Positions 22,701 to 34,182 of a DNA stretch of 64,000 nt are shown here, one piece after another. Position 1 is the stretch's first letter, and every line of letters begins with the position of its first letter. The stretch is taken from assembly GCA_025531455.1 (NCBI GenBank), contig JAMYHL010000006.1:620001-684000 (forward strand), read 5' to 3'. The notes under the pieces were generated by a model. The model saw only the letters and a program-made list of their open reading frames with translations, made no database searches and was not told the DNA's origin. This DNA is from Apiotrichum sp. Y4204. Its lineage: Eukaryota > Basidiomycota > Tremellomycetes > Trichosporonales > Trichosporonaceae. The translations under genes and the position numbers were made by a program.

Positions 22701-25700
22701 ACCCAGCCGCAGTCGCGATCCTCACCATCGCACAGCAGTCCCATCTCAGCCTCCGCCCCTGCCGCTTCACGCACCACCCGCCAGCCGCCACCGCAGCGCG
22801 AGCTACCACCCATTCTGCCGTCCCCTGTGCAGCCGTCCCCGGAGCAGCCAGCACCGCGGCCATCAATGCAGGAGCTGCGGACAGGGCCAGCACCGCGCGT
22901 CCCTGCCGAATCGCTCGCCTTTGAGACGCCGATGGCGGATGGGAAGGAGCGTCCAGAGAAGGCGGTGAGCCCAGCGGTATCTGACAGCTCGGCATCGACG
23001 GTGCGCCAACTGGGTGGCAAATCAAATACGCGTCACAGGGACAGCCAGAGAAGCGATTCGCCGTCTGAATCACCGTCCGATGACACAGAGAGCACGGCGT
23101 CATGGTCGCCTATTGTTCGTTCCTCAGAGAAGCTCAGCCTGTTACAGCTTCCGGAACTGGATCTTGGATTTGACTTTTCCGCCTTTGACTCAATTGGCAA
23201 GAGCTCACCCTCGACACCCAGGAATGCCTCGCCAGTGTCAAAGGGTTCCGGGCTTCTCGGCACGGGGTCATCATCTCCGCAACGTGCCAGCTCGGTGAAG
23301 AAGCTCAAGAGGACCGACTCTGATCGCGCGAAGCGCGCCGAGCGCCGCCGTTCCAAATCGGTGGATGTACGGAGGCCGGCATCAGGAGAGATTGACCAAT
23401 CGTGGATACCGTCCACCGCGTCCAAGCTTCTCATGCCGACGGCAACCTCGGTTCCCGCGCTGGCTTCACCGATGAAGCTCTCCCCCGTGGACGACTGGCA
23501 GCCGCGGGAAAAGCACCTGGCGCCCAAGCCACTGCGTACGGTTCCACCAGTGCCCCAACGGACATCCCCCGATGTGCCTGTGTCTGCGAGCTCAACGCGT
23601 TCAATGAAGCTGCCTGCGTCTGGCCGCTCTGCATCCTCTGAACCGCCACCTGCCGAGAACGATGGCGAGTCGACACATTCACTCGACCACTCGAGCACCC
23701 CGTCCGGGTGCAGCTCGACGCAGACCAACTCGACGACTTCCCCCCACACCCCTGACGACGCACAATCCTCGTTCATCGCCAACGCGTCCCCGCGTCCTCC
23801 AGCACTCGACACCCAGATCAAGCCCACTGGAGTGCCGCACTCTCTTGACTCTCCCATTTCACTCGCGCCCACTGGTGATCCTGAGGTCCCGGTCGTCCAA
23901 GGACAGGCGGCGAGCGAGCATTCGTCCAAGACGTCGTCAAAGACTCCGACGCCGCCACCCATCGGGACACCGCCTGCCACCCGGACACCGCCCAGTACAA
24001 GGACGCCGCCAGGCGCCAGGACACCTGTGAGGACTGATGCCAAGCAGCAGCCGCGCACACCGGAGCGCAAGCCGGCCAAAACCTTGCCCTCCGCGCCCGT
24101 GCCGCCTCCGTCCGTATCCTCGACAGCAGCAGCTCCTGCTGTGACCGTCCCCGCGACTGTCACTGCGGCAGCTGCGGCCGTTGCTGCGGCTACCTCGGCG
24201 ACTGTCCCTCCGACAATCACCACGACAGGTCCGGATGCCACCACTGCGGCCGAGGAGAAGGAGCCTGAGCAAATCCCACCCTCCAAAGCTCCATTCCGTT
24301 CACGCCACATTGCCCGCATCCTCTCGCACAGGGCGAGCCCCATCACCCCCGATCCGAGCATCTCCCTGGCCGACCTCACTCGCGAGCTGGAGCGCTCTCT
24401 CGACAGGTTCCGGTACCCTACGCAAGGTGCTGGTGGCCCCGAGCGCTCGATGATTATCCGGAACGAGCTGCTGCTGTTCTGCAGCGAGCTCGACAAGCGG
24501 TGCTACAGCCGCGCCGAGGAAAACCAGTACTACGACGTGCGCGAGGTGTGCTTTGAGTGGGGCGACGCGTTGTTGTACGAGCTGCGCGTTGAGCAGCCGG
24601 CCAACGAGCGGGGCGCGTGTCTCGAGGGCCTGGCCGCGATTCTCGAGTGTTCAGCGCTCACGCCCGATGCCCTCGAGCCCTGCCGGTCGCACCAGGAGGC
24701 GTTCATGCAGCTGATGATGCGCGTCATGACCTTTGTGATGGACAAGCTGGGCGCAAAGGGTGTGTTCCACAACACATTGCTCTTCAGCGGCCGTTTCTTG
24801 GTGAGTCTGAGGAATTACAATCATATGCTAATTCCAGGCATTCGCATTCTTTCGCGTTCCGCATGTTGGAGGACAGCTGGTGGGCGTGTTACAACCGCCG
24901 CGTGGGGCTATTGCAAGGTTTACGCGCCCGCATCTTATGGGCAAGGGGATTCCAGAGGACGCTCAGCCGCGGTACCCTGCTCATCTGCGGTCGCTGTGCC
25001 TGGACGATGCGCAGTCGTACAACCGCCGCCTCCTCGCGCTGGAACCCGAGTTTGCGACTGCCGAGGAGAAGGAGGCTTTCCACTTCCAGCCGGGCAACTG
25101 GCTACGACGCTGGCAGTCGGACGACTCGGAACTTTTCCCCGCCTTCTACCGAGCGTACCACCGCCAGCTGGCGTCGTATCTCGGGCCGGCCGTCGAGTAC
25201 TACCAGTCGCAGAGTAGGCCCGTGCCGCCGCATGTTCTGTTCCGCGCCCCGGGCTACGCTCACCTTGCGACAATATTCGCCAAAAAGTGCCATTCGTACA
25301 TTCTCGGCAGTGTCAATGCCGTTACCACCTCGTCATCAAACAACAACTTTGATCTAAACGAGTCGGCTGGATTCCGGGGTAGCCAGAAGCCGCCGGTGCT
25401 CGAGACGGCGAACCGGCGACTGGTGGAGGTGCTCTGGACGTTTGCCTCGTCGATCCTCTCGATCCCGTCTGAAGGCCAGATGATTGAGGTCGACGGATCG
25501 CAGCTCTGGGGCGAGATGATCGACTTGTGGATGAAGAGCCTCATCACCAAGACGAGCTTGTACGCGCCCAAGGGCGTGTTCTGCTTGTTTGACATGCTGG
25601 ATGGCATTGTCGACCCGGTGCAGCCCACGTCACACGACTCGCCGCTCGACATTCCCTATGTCATTGGCCTGGTCCGCACGATCCTCAACGAGGCCGAGCA

Positions 25701-27080
25701 CGCGCTCACGATCGTCAAGGTTGTGGCATTCGTGTTCACCCACTGGGAGATCCTTACTGTGCGCCCCGAGGACCGTCGCGAGCTGTGTATCGACATTCTC
25801 TTGGACAAGCGGTTGTTTGAGCGGCTGTTGTTGTTCTGGTCCCAGTCTGTGCGGAGTTATGTCTTGCGTCTAGTGGTGAGTCGAACTGAGAGTGGCTTGT
25901 AGTTTAGATGCTTGAAGTATAGGACACTGACACACAGGTCTTCCGCCTCGGACACCTGCATACCACCAAGGACGATGGCGAGTCGTATGACGTCGAGATA
26001 GAGTCGGTGCGGTTGCTCCAGACGCGTCTGGATCGGATCAAGAAGCGCCATGACGAGTTGGAGCCAGGAGCGGCGACCGAGGAGATTGAGGTGGAGACCA
26101 CTCCCCGCACTCCGACAACCGTGTCGCTCCCGCGCAGCCGCAGCACGATCACCATGGTGACCGACTCGCCGCAGCCTGCGTCCAAGGCGGAAAAGCTCCT
26201 CGGGTTTGGATTCGGCGGCTCGACCGAGGAGAAGGACGAGTCGAAGAGCAGCGGCACCAAGGCGCCGTGGTGGAAGCGCACCATGTCGGGCATGTCGGGC
26301 AATAAGCTCGGCAAGGCGGCGAGCACAAAGATGCCAAAGACGTGGAAACGCGGTGGTGGCAGCAGTACACCTGCCGAGCCGACCATCACCGCCCCGTCGG
26401 CGCCCAGCACGGCGTCCAGCTCGGGCTCCACCCTCAGCCCGGACTCGGCACTGCCACGCGTCACTGGCCTCCCGCCAAACTCCACCCACCTCGCGCCCAG
26501 CCTCATGCCTGTGGACCCGCCCAGCCCGTCGTCGTCCGGCTCGAGCGCCAACAGCGAGTCCTCACAGGGTAACAAGCGCAAGGCCCCACCGCCGAAGATC
26601 ACCACGCCGAATGCCCGTCCCACCTCTCCCACGGCGAACGGCGGCCACGCTGCCGGCAAGCCTGAGGCCCGGGCCACGTTCCAGTTCGAGTTTGAGCTTC
26701 CGACTGCCTCGCCGCGGTCTGACGCATTTGACCCCGTGGCATCCCCCTCCTCTCCCCAGTCCCGGCGGCACTCGCAGCCGCCCTCCCCTCGAGGCCAGAC
26801 GTCCCCGCACATGTCAGCCCAATTCTCCAAGCGCTCCTCCCTCCTCCCGCCGTCGACCGCCAACGTCCTCGACCTCATGGCGCTCCGCGTCGCTGCGCCG
26901 GTGCTCCCGGACCCGGGATACCCCCGGCGCCTGCACGCGTATGCGATACGCATGCTCGCCGAGCTCGAGGACGCGCAGAAGGAGTATGACGAGTGGTGGT
27001 CCGAGTGGGGCATTGGCAAGGTCGACGGCGCGCCGCCGCGTCTCGCTGTCGCCTGGCCGTTCCACGAGGGCGAGGACTGA
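19782..27080 (+). CDS. Giant DUF1765 (UPF0592-type) protein
   Basis: I read four exons: 19782-19937, 20664-24800, 24838-25875 and 25938-27080, about 2157 residues. Residues 1-~1260 are disordered, rich in Ser, Pro and Thr, with a poly-Gln run near residue 90 and RTPPSTRTPP-type repeats near 24000. The conserved core starts near 24295 (FRSRHIARILSHR). It includes NELLLFCSELDKRC, GVFHNTLLFSGRFL, then AFAFFRVPHVGGQLVGVLQP after an intron, and GVFCLFDMLDGIVDPVQP. This matches the fungal DUF1765 family, whose role is not known to me. A phospho-regulated tail is suggested by the many SP/TP sites. The first exon joins across a 726-base intron; it is accepted because it ends in a proper donor in phase and exon 2 opens with QAYYAAVLRRVSSST. 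If it is wrong, the start is probably the ATG at 20751. Confidence 0.78.
20266..20290. repeat. GTGTG pentamer repeat, five copies
   Basis: Five head-to-tail GTGTG units lie inside the proposed 726-base first intron of the DUF1765 gene. Confidence 0.8.
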
Positions 27081-27619
27081 GTGGATAATGATGATGACTT
27101 GTGCATACAGTAGGCATCACACTCACCCACCCTTCTTGAAACCTTGATAATCTCTTCCCTTCCCGTGGCGACCTATACCACATACCCTGCCGCCCATAGA
27201 CGTACGCCTGCCGACGCGCACGCTGTACCTGCCGCCTTGTGCGTGTACCATGCATACTGCAATGTCATGAGAATGAGATTAGGAGAAAACGGGATGAAGA
27301 GGAAGAGGAGTGAGATTGGTGTGAGAAAGAGTGGGGCGTGAAGAGCGCCGACAAAAGTGTAGAGGACCGCACAGTCAGTGGATTGAGCGAGGTTTGGATG
27401 GAAGGATGAAGTCACCCAGGCGACAGGCTGCACGGTACAAGTGACACATGTCACATTGCACAATGGACACGGACAGCTGGAGGAGTGAGTCTGCGAGAGC
27501 CGCCCCAGTTTCGCCTGCAACAGCTAGCATTCAGATTGGTTGGCTACAGGCGTGCATGCGGTATACAAATGCGAGGTACTGAACAAGATCGGAGCCAGAG
27601 AGCGAGAAGGGAACTGGGA
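27081..27619. other. Intergenic region between convergent genes
   Basis: The DUF1765 and Med22 genes converge on this ~540-base stretch. It should contain both 3' untranslated regions. No gene, repeat or RNA signature was seen. Confidence 0.5.
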
Positions 27620-28257
27620 CTAAACCTCCTCAAACTCATCCTCATCTTCATCATCAACATCCATCCCCTCCTTCGCCCCCTCCTTCTCACCCTCTCCTTC
27701 TCCTTCCTCAACCTCCTCCCGAGCCGCCAACCGCCCCATTTCCGCCGCGACCTCCCTCCGCAGCTCCTCCACCTCCTCGCGCGCCGCCACCACCTCGTTA
27801 TCCCGCCGTCCCGCCGCTGCGATATCGTCCCCCAGCGCAAGCGCGAGGCGCAGCTCGTGGGCCGTGTCGCGCAGAGTTTGGGCGGCGCGGATGAGGCTCG
27901 AGGTCTTGAGCTGGAGATGGAGGGCTGTGAGGGTGTGGGTTCCGGGTGTTGGGGCGTCGCCGATCTGGGGTCAGAGAGGGGGAGACGGGGAGAGGGAGAG
28001 GGAGAGAGGGAGAGAAGGGGGGGAGGAAGAACGTGAGATTATTATTTTTCTCGACTCACATCCGCAAGCTGGACCAACTCGCTCAGTCCACCAGCGACGG
28101 CGCCAACTTCCTTGTCGATCCGGGTATTCCACGCATCATACACTGCGTCCAGCTCGGAGGTGGCATCGCGCTTTGTCGTCCCCGCATCGCGTTTTCCCAG
28201 CGAGGCAGAGGGGAGGGCCGCGGGGCGGAAGACGTCGTACTGCTGTGGTCGGGACAT
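27620..28257 (-). CDS. MED22: Mediator head-module subunit Med22
   Basis: Med22 (Srb6) is a small helical subunit of the Mediator head that pairs with Med11 and bridges activators to RNA polymerase II. Exon 1 is 28060-28257 and exon 2 is 27620-27964, about 180 residues. The start MSRPQQYDVFRPAALP is at 28257. The family pattern is clear: RIDKEVGAVAGGLSELVQLA, then after the intron LQLKTSSLIRAAQTLRDT and ELRLALALGDD. A coiled coil (REEVEELRREVAAEMGRL) and a very acidic end (DVDDEDEDEFEEV) follow and are longer than in many relatives. The 95-base intron is strikingly purine-rich on the plus strand. It shares a 168-base divergent promoter with RAD51D. Confidence 0.84.
27965..28059. repeat. Polypurine (GGGAGA) tract inside Med22 intron
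   Basis: On the plus strand, 27970-28030 is almost pure G and A with GGGAGA-like units. On the transcript it is a polypyrimidine stretch before the acceptor. A similar purine block lies in the promoter at 28265-28335. Confidence 0.7.
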
Positions 28258-28425
28258 GAGAGTAAAGTGGAGAGATGAGGAGAGGAGAGAGGGGAGAGGA
28301 GAGAGGAGAGTTGCAGAGATGGAGGGAGGGATTGTTGGTTTCCAGGATTCCAGGTGGAGGAATGGACAATGACCAAAACCCAAAACAAGTGGAGGCCGAC
28401 CACTCTTCTCTGCACACAATCCATA
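28258..28425. promoter_or_regulatory. Compact bidirectional promoter Med22 / RAD51D
   Basis: Only 168 bases separate the two start codons. The left half is a polypurine run on the plus strand with GGAGA and GAGAGG repeats. No TATA box was seen. The bidirectional role is inferred from layout. Confidence 0.55.
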
Positions 28426-29623
28426 ATGCTGCTCAAGCGCCTCGACCTGGCACCAGACCTTGCCGCCCTCCTCCCCCTACTCGGTACGTCCCAGAGCACA
28501 GCGCACTGACTCATCCCAGAATCACGCGGCGTGCGCACGACCGAGCAGCTCCTGCTCGCGCGCGATCTGCCCCCAGGAGTTGGGGGGCTAGTCTCGGCGG
28601 CGGCGGCACGGTTCCCGCTTACCCGCGGAGAACTGGATGCGAAGAAAGAGGAAGAGGAAGAGCGGGGGATATTCGGCGTACCGGGTCTCGACGCGCTTCT
28701 GCCTTCCCACGGCGTGATCGAACTCGCAGGCGCAAAGGGCACAGGAAAGAGTGTGAGAGTACATATGGAAGGCGTCTGCTGATGGCAGTTGCTCGCTCTG
28801 CACGCGACGCTGCGCGCGCTCGATGCAGACAGGGAGGCGACCGCGCGCTGGGTCGATACCGAGGGGGCATTCAGCGCGCCGCGCGCCCATGCGGTCCTTT
28901 CCTCGCTCGGGCTGGATGTGAGAAAGCCGTTACTGTTGTTTAATAGCTTATCACAGGACTCGGTGCTCGACCGCCTGACGGTATCCAGCCTGTTCCGCCT
29001 CGATCCCGAGCTTTTTGCCGTGCTCGACGAGGTGCGCAGCGAGAGCACAACAACAGTGCTCGTGCTGGATAATGTGGCGGCGCTGTTCCGCGACGCGCTC
29101 ATGGGCGCCACTGCGCAGGGTGGGGAACTCTGTGCGTGACGCGGCTGACGGAAGGACATGCGGCAATGGTGCTCGCGATGGGGGCCGTGGCCGAGCTGAG
29201 CTACAGTAGGAATCTGTTGACCATCGTGAGCAGATAACACGTGTAGTTCTGACTTGAGGTGACAAACTCGCCCGCATCTTCCCTCCCGTCTAACCCGCTC
29301 TCGGCGTTTTCTTCCACAACGTCCAAGCCCGCGCTCGGGGTCAGCTTTTCGTACACTGTTGATGTCGAGGTGCTCCTGCAGGACACGGCGCGCGCGTTCC
29401 CTTCCGACCTGGGGGAGAGGGAGCGCGCGGGCGAGCCGGGCGCAAGGGTGCTGGCCGAGGTGCTCAAGAGCAGAGTTGGGGTGAGTGGGAGATTACTCTT
29501 ATTGCTGACGATAGCCGAGCGGGACGTGGACCGTCTTTGAGACTGTGAGCTCTGGTATAATGGGGTCTTTTCTGACGGCAGGACGGGACGACGCTGCGCG
29601 ATGTGGTGCCGCCCGAGCCATAG
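28426..29623 (+). CDS. RAD51D: RAD51 paralogue, RAD51D-like
   Basis: This is a RecA-fold ATPase acting with other RAD51 paralogues to load or stabilise RAD51 filaments in homologous recombination. The start MLLKRLDLAPDLAALLPLL at 28426 is followed by introns of 33-110 bases. The N-terminal helical region (~1-65) precedes FGVPGLDALL. Walker A is GAKGTGKS at the end of an exon. Walker B is TTTVLVLDNVAALF, and the VTNSPA strand after it aligns with the VTNH of RAD51D. SKPALGVSFSYTVDVEVLLQDT matches the 'LKPALG.SWS......LL' block peculiar to RAD51D. The end reads GTWTVFETDGTTLRDV. About 300 residues, close to family length. Other paralogues (XRCC2, Rad55) fit less well. Confidence 0.82.
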
Positions 29624-29783
29624 CGTGTGCTCGTGTCCTCGATATACATGGATACATTCAAGCGGTGTAATGAAGTGGTGCTAATAGTGGGGAGAATGAG
29701 GGCGAAACAATGGGCAAGTGGGGGTAAACTGAACGACACGATAGATAGCACGCTGAAATGTACTGTACTTGTCTCTGTACGCT

Positions 29784-32740
29784 CTACATGAACTTTGAGA
29801 ATAGGCCGCCGTCCCGGCGGCGCTCCTGGCGGGGGCTGGGCCCGTGCCCCTCGTTCTGGAGGTTGACGAGGCTCTGCAGCGAGCGCAGCACCTGCTCGAG
29901 CTTGTCCTTGCGTTCCTGCAGCTCGAGGTGTGCGCGAATCTTGGGGTTTTCGAGGGCAAACTTTTTAATCTCGGCGCGGTCCAGGTCGTACAGAATCCGC
30001 GAGTCAATTTCGCGCGGGAACTGAGAAAAGAGTTAGTGGGTCCCGACATCGCTTTCACCCACCTGGTAGAAGAACTGCTCGAGCAGCTCGATGTTGATAA
30101 ACATTGTGCTCGTGTACGCGAGCTTTTCGGCGACGACAGACAAAAACGTCTCGGGGCAGAACGCGGCCTGTTCCGGGCCCCCGCGGCAGCGCCGCGAGCG
30201 GATGGCCTGCTGCCGGAGCTTGAGCAGCGTGAGGCGGTTCTGGAGGAGCAGCGCATGCCGACCTGAGGTCAGAAAAGGAGACATCTTAGGTCCACTCACC
30301 ATCAATGATCTGCGCGGGCGAGTACTTGTACGCGTCAATGACGGGCGCCTTGTCGTCGTCGTCTGCGGCATACTTCCTGCGCTCCTCCGTCCACTTTTCA
30401 AGCTCAGCAACATGCTTCACGAGGCCGTTGAGCCGGCGCCCGCCGCCGACGCGGCTGCGGATCTCGGCGAGCTTGCCGTCGCACATTGCAATCTCGTCGT
30501 TAAACTTTTGGTCTGCGCGCTCGCGGCCAATCTCCCACTCGCGGCCGTCCATCTCCACCTCGTACTTGTACGGCTTGATGCAGTTCTCGACCTGGTCGGC
30601 GGTGACGCTCAGGCGCTCGCGGAGGATGGCGTGCGAAAAGTCGACAATGCGCTCCGACACGACCGGGTGGAACGTGAACGGCTCACCAGTGGCTATCGAG
30701 TCGATCAGTCCGCGCAGCCCGTCGGCCACCATGCCCGTCGAGTCGCGGCCGACACCAGACTTTGTGAGTAGCGAGCTCGCAGTGTCCAGCTTGTACTTCC
30801 AGTACGGGTCGAGGTCCTCGCCGGTCGGGAGTTTCTTGTCATTGGCCAGCTCGCCCAGCTCGTTCACATGCGAGTCGTTCCAGTACAGCTGCTCGAGAAT
30901 GTCCATGACCTTGTCGTCGAGCATGGACGTGAGCTTGGCACGGATTGCCGGCTTGGTAAACTGCCCAGTGTACTCTTTGAAGCGCGCCTTGAGGGCGTCG
31001 AGGGTCTCGGCAACGTACGACTCGGAGGTGATGCGCCGGTCGTTGTACTGCACCTTGAACTGGTAGCTGGCCTCCTCGAGCTCGAGCTGCACCGCGTTCG
31101 TGATGCTGTGCAGGCTGGATGCCATGCTCGTCTCGAGCACGTCCATCAGCCGCCGCCGCAGTGTGTCGGTACCGTAGAGCAGGCGCTGGTCGCCCCGCCC
31201 CTTCTGGTTAAAGTACTTTGCGTTCTCGCCGCCAAAGAACTCTTCCTCACGCCTAAGCACGGCGTTGGTCACTGCGCCGCCCGGCTCGTGCCGGAGAGAA
31301 CGGAACACGCCGCCCTTGGGCGCTTTGCACACGACGCCGACGTAGCCGAGATTCAAGGGGTACTTGTCGCCGCGGATGATCTGTGCGCCGAGCTGCGGCG
31401 GGACGAGGTCCATCTTGGTGACAACGCCAATGGTGCGCGTGCCGAGCGGGTCGACGCGGCGGGACGCGCGGAGCGCCGGCGAGTTGGCGAGGTCAACGTC
31501 CGCAGCACACACCGCGAGGATAATGTTCGGCTCGCGGATGTACTTGTCGCACAGGGCTGAGATGCTCTCCTTGAGAGATTCCGGTTGGTCTAGCGAGGAG
31601 ATCTGGACGTACCCCGGGAGGTCGATGAGAGTGAGGTCGGGAACGTGGGGCGAGTGGATCTGAAGCTGGATGGGCTCGTCGGAGACGCAGATCTCCGGGG
31701 GCACCGCCAGGTTGAGGTCCGTGAGCGTCTTCTGGATGGTCTGGAAAGAGGTGACCTTGCCGAGGTGCTGCATGCCGGGGAACACGCCGTACTCTGCCGG
31801 CTGGCCGGAGCCCTTGACTGCCGGCGTGTGAATGAGAGTGAGCTCGATGGGCCGCCGCGTGACCATGTTGTCGCCCTTGGGGAGGAACTCGTGCCCAACA
31901 ATCGCCTCCAGCACCGAGCTCTTTCCCGAAGACTGCGAGCCAATAACCACAATGGACGGGAGCTTGAGCGCGTCGCTCTGGTCCACGCTCAGCAGCACTG
32001 TCCGAATCTCGATCAGTTTCCGGGTAAGCTGAAGCAGCTGGTGGTCCTCGCCTTCGGGGGAGCTCTTGTCGTCCTTGTCCTTGTCCTTTTCGTCGAGCGC
32101 AAGCGCCGACGCCGCAAGCGCCGCAGCGGCCGCCGCTTCCCCTTCACCCGGCGGCTCCGGCTCTCCCCGTCCAGAGCTCCCAGAGCTAGATCCACCTCCA
32201 CCTCCGCCTCCGCCTCCACCCTCCTCATGCCGCTGGAACTGCGCCGAGAACGCCTCCCACCATTCCCGCGTGCCCTGCCGGAACGCGTCGGCGGTACTCT
32301 GCGCCTCGCCCGCCGCCCCGCTCACAGTATCCGACACGCTCGCGCCAAGACTCCCGAGCACGCCGGCCGTGGTGCCGTACGCGCTCCCGAGCGCGCTCGC
32401 TGTCGAGTCGTACGCGCTCCCAAGCGTGCTCTGTACCTTCCCCAGCGCTTCAGACGTCGCGTTCCGCACCTCTGCACCCGTCAGCCTCGGTAGTACTCGC
32501 AATCGGAAACTCACCCTCAAACTTGTAGTTGGCATACCCAACGCCGCCTGCGCCAATCGCCGCGCCGTACAGCGGCACGCGGAACGCGCGCGCCATCATC
32601 CGCGGAATCGTCCCAAAGCTGATTGGGCGAGCGTGCACCGCCCGGCTTGGGACGGTCACGCGGCCCGGTGGCGGGCGGTACAGCGACGGCCGGGCGGCGT
32701 GCGCGAGCCGCGGGCGGAGCTGGGGAATGCGCCGGAGCAT
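29784..32740 (-). CDS. MGM1: Mitochondrial inner-membrane dynamin GTPase Mgm1/OPA1
   Basis: Mgm1 fuses mitochondrial inner membranes and shapes cristae. The start [18 protein letters not shown] at 32740 is a mitochondrial targeting peptide rich in Arg. A hydrophobic anchor follows ([18 protein letters not shown]), where rhomboid processing would make long and short forms. A Gly run and Ser/Gly linker at 32160-32230 precede the GTPase domain. G1 is [10 protein letters not shown]3 is DLPG within [19 protein letters not shown], and G4 is TKMD. The middle and stalk regions lead to the C-terminal exons (30065-30264 and 29784-30017). About 940 residues, normal for the family. It diverges from the CINP-like gene. 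Confidence 0.96.
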
Positions 32741-33181
32741 GTGGGAGAAGGGGAGGGGGAGGGAGAGAAGAGAAGGGGGTAGCAAGATGTCGATAGAGGG
32801 AAAAGCGATGACTGTCGGCAAGTGGATTATAGAGTCTGTCGTTCCGCCGCGATCCGAAATGTCTAACAGAAGTGGAGACCGTGAGTGTGTCTAGTGGAGC
32901 TCGATAGAAGAGGTGTTGAGAAGCAAGAGGGAGGACGATGACGGAGCGAGGGAGGCGTGCAGAAACGGGAGTGGCGTCGCCGAGAGGCCAGGCCGAGATG
33001 CCGGGTAAGGCCCTGGCGGCCCTGGCGGCGACGGGAGCATTTCCACGTGGAAAAGTTGGCAGAATACTGGGCCACTGGGTGGCGATCGCCGTTCGCCGTT
33101 CGACCGTCAAGAGTCGTTCAGATGTCAACTGTCAAAGAAACGGATTGATGCATTGCTCCTCTCAACAGCCAATTATCCACA
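32741..33181. promoter_or_regulatory. Divergent promoter region Mgm1 / CINP-like
   Basis: About 440 bases separate the two starts. A purine-rich leader (32745-32780) lies next to Mgm1. No TATA box or named motif was seen. Confidence 0.45.
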
Positions 33182-34020
33182 ATGTCGCGGCTCGCCTCCC
33201 TCTCGACCCCACAGCGACGAAGTACGCCCTCGCCCTCGCCGTCCCCCGCGCCGGCGTCGCCCTCGCGAACGAGCGAAACGACGCATCACAGGATGCTCAA
33301 GCTCGTCCTTGCCGAGGTGCGGAATTTGCTCGGGACATGGGACGAGATCCTCCTGGTTGAGGGGGTGCGCGTGGGCAAGGCGTGCATTGACGAGGCGACG
33401 GAGATGGAGTGAGGATATACGCAGAGGTGGTGCTGACGGGCAGTAATCTCCTCGTGGGGGGTGGAGAAGGTGTGGGCGGGCACTATGAGCGGCGAGAGGC
33501 GGCGGTAAAGGAGATGAGTGGCGTGCTTGCCAAACTTGTGAGAATGGCACGAGGCGTTTCTGACCGCAGGATAAGCTTCTTGCCAAACTCGCAGGTCTTA
33601 TCGAGCAGGCGGAACGCGTCTTCTTCGAGGCGTGCCGCGCCCAGAGCTGGGACTTTGTGCTCGCCGAACCTATGTGGCTGTCGTGGACGCTGGAGGATTT
33701 CGGTGCGTGCGCTATTCTGTCAGATCCTTCCTTGCTTGATACTGATTAACCTTCTAGTCGACTCACTCCCGCCGCTTCTTACCTCGCACGCGGGGCACTT
33801 TGCCACCCTCACCGCACTGGCATCCACGCTTACCTCTCCGGAGACCGAGTTTGAAGACGCGCGCACGGCGCTTGAAGCATGGCGGGATTCGGCGAGGGCC
33901 GGGGAGCGGTGGGCGGCCGCACGGGAATGGGAGGAGATCACGGCGTTGGAGATTGCTGGTGGTGTGGAGGAGGAAGAGGAGGAAGAAGAGATTAAGCCGA
34001 GACGGAAGGGGAGGAGGTAG
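33182..34020 (+). CDS. CINP-like helical protein (tentative)
   Basis: There are four exons with introns of about 32-57 bases, roughly 235 residues. The start is MSRLASLSTPQRRSTPSPS at 33182. The N-terminal tail is Ser/Pro-rich. Then comes HRMLKLVLAEVRNLLGTWDE with VEGVRVGKACIDEATEM, a helix (LDKLLAKLAGLIEQAERVFF), and PMWLSWTLEDFVDSLPPLL. The order 'W...L...G......I.E...', long helix, then a W-containing block followed by a helix resembles animal CINP, a partner of CDK2, CDC7 and ATR signalling. I infer this from pattern only; similarity is low and another coiled-coil family is possible. The acidic end (EEEEEEEEIKPRRKGRR) may be a nuclear signal. Gene reality is well supported by in-phase splicing. 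Confidence 0.55.
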
Positions 34021-34182
34021 ACATAGATACAGATGATATGTACGATATGCCGCGCTGAATCTCTCTGCTCACTATCCTCAGTTCTCACTTCCAGAACTGC
34101 TGCTCAACACACCCCTGCGCCTCGCTGCCATCTACCATGCATGTGTGAATGTACTGCCAAGCTCCGCTCGGCCCTCCCGAAC

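Noticed and set aside
32066..32782. 238-codon plus-strand frame over the Mgm1 start
   Set aside because: It is the antisense shadow of the Mgm1 N-terminal exons, which carry clear targeting and GTPase sequence.
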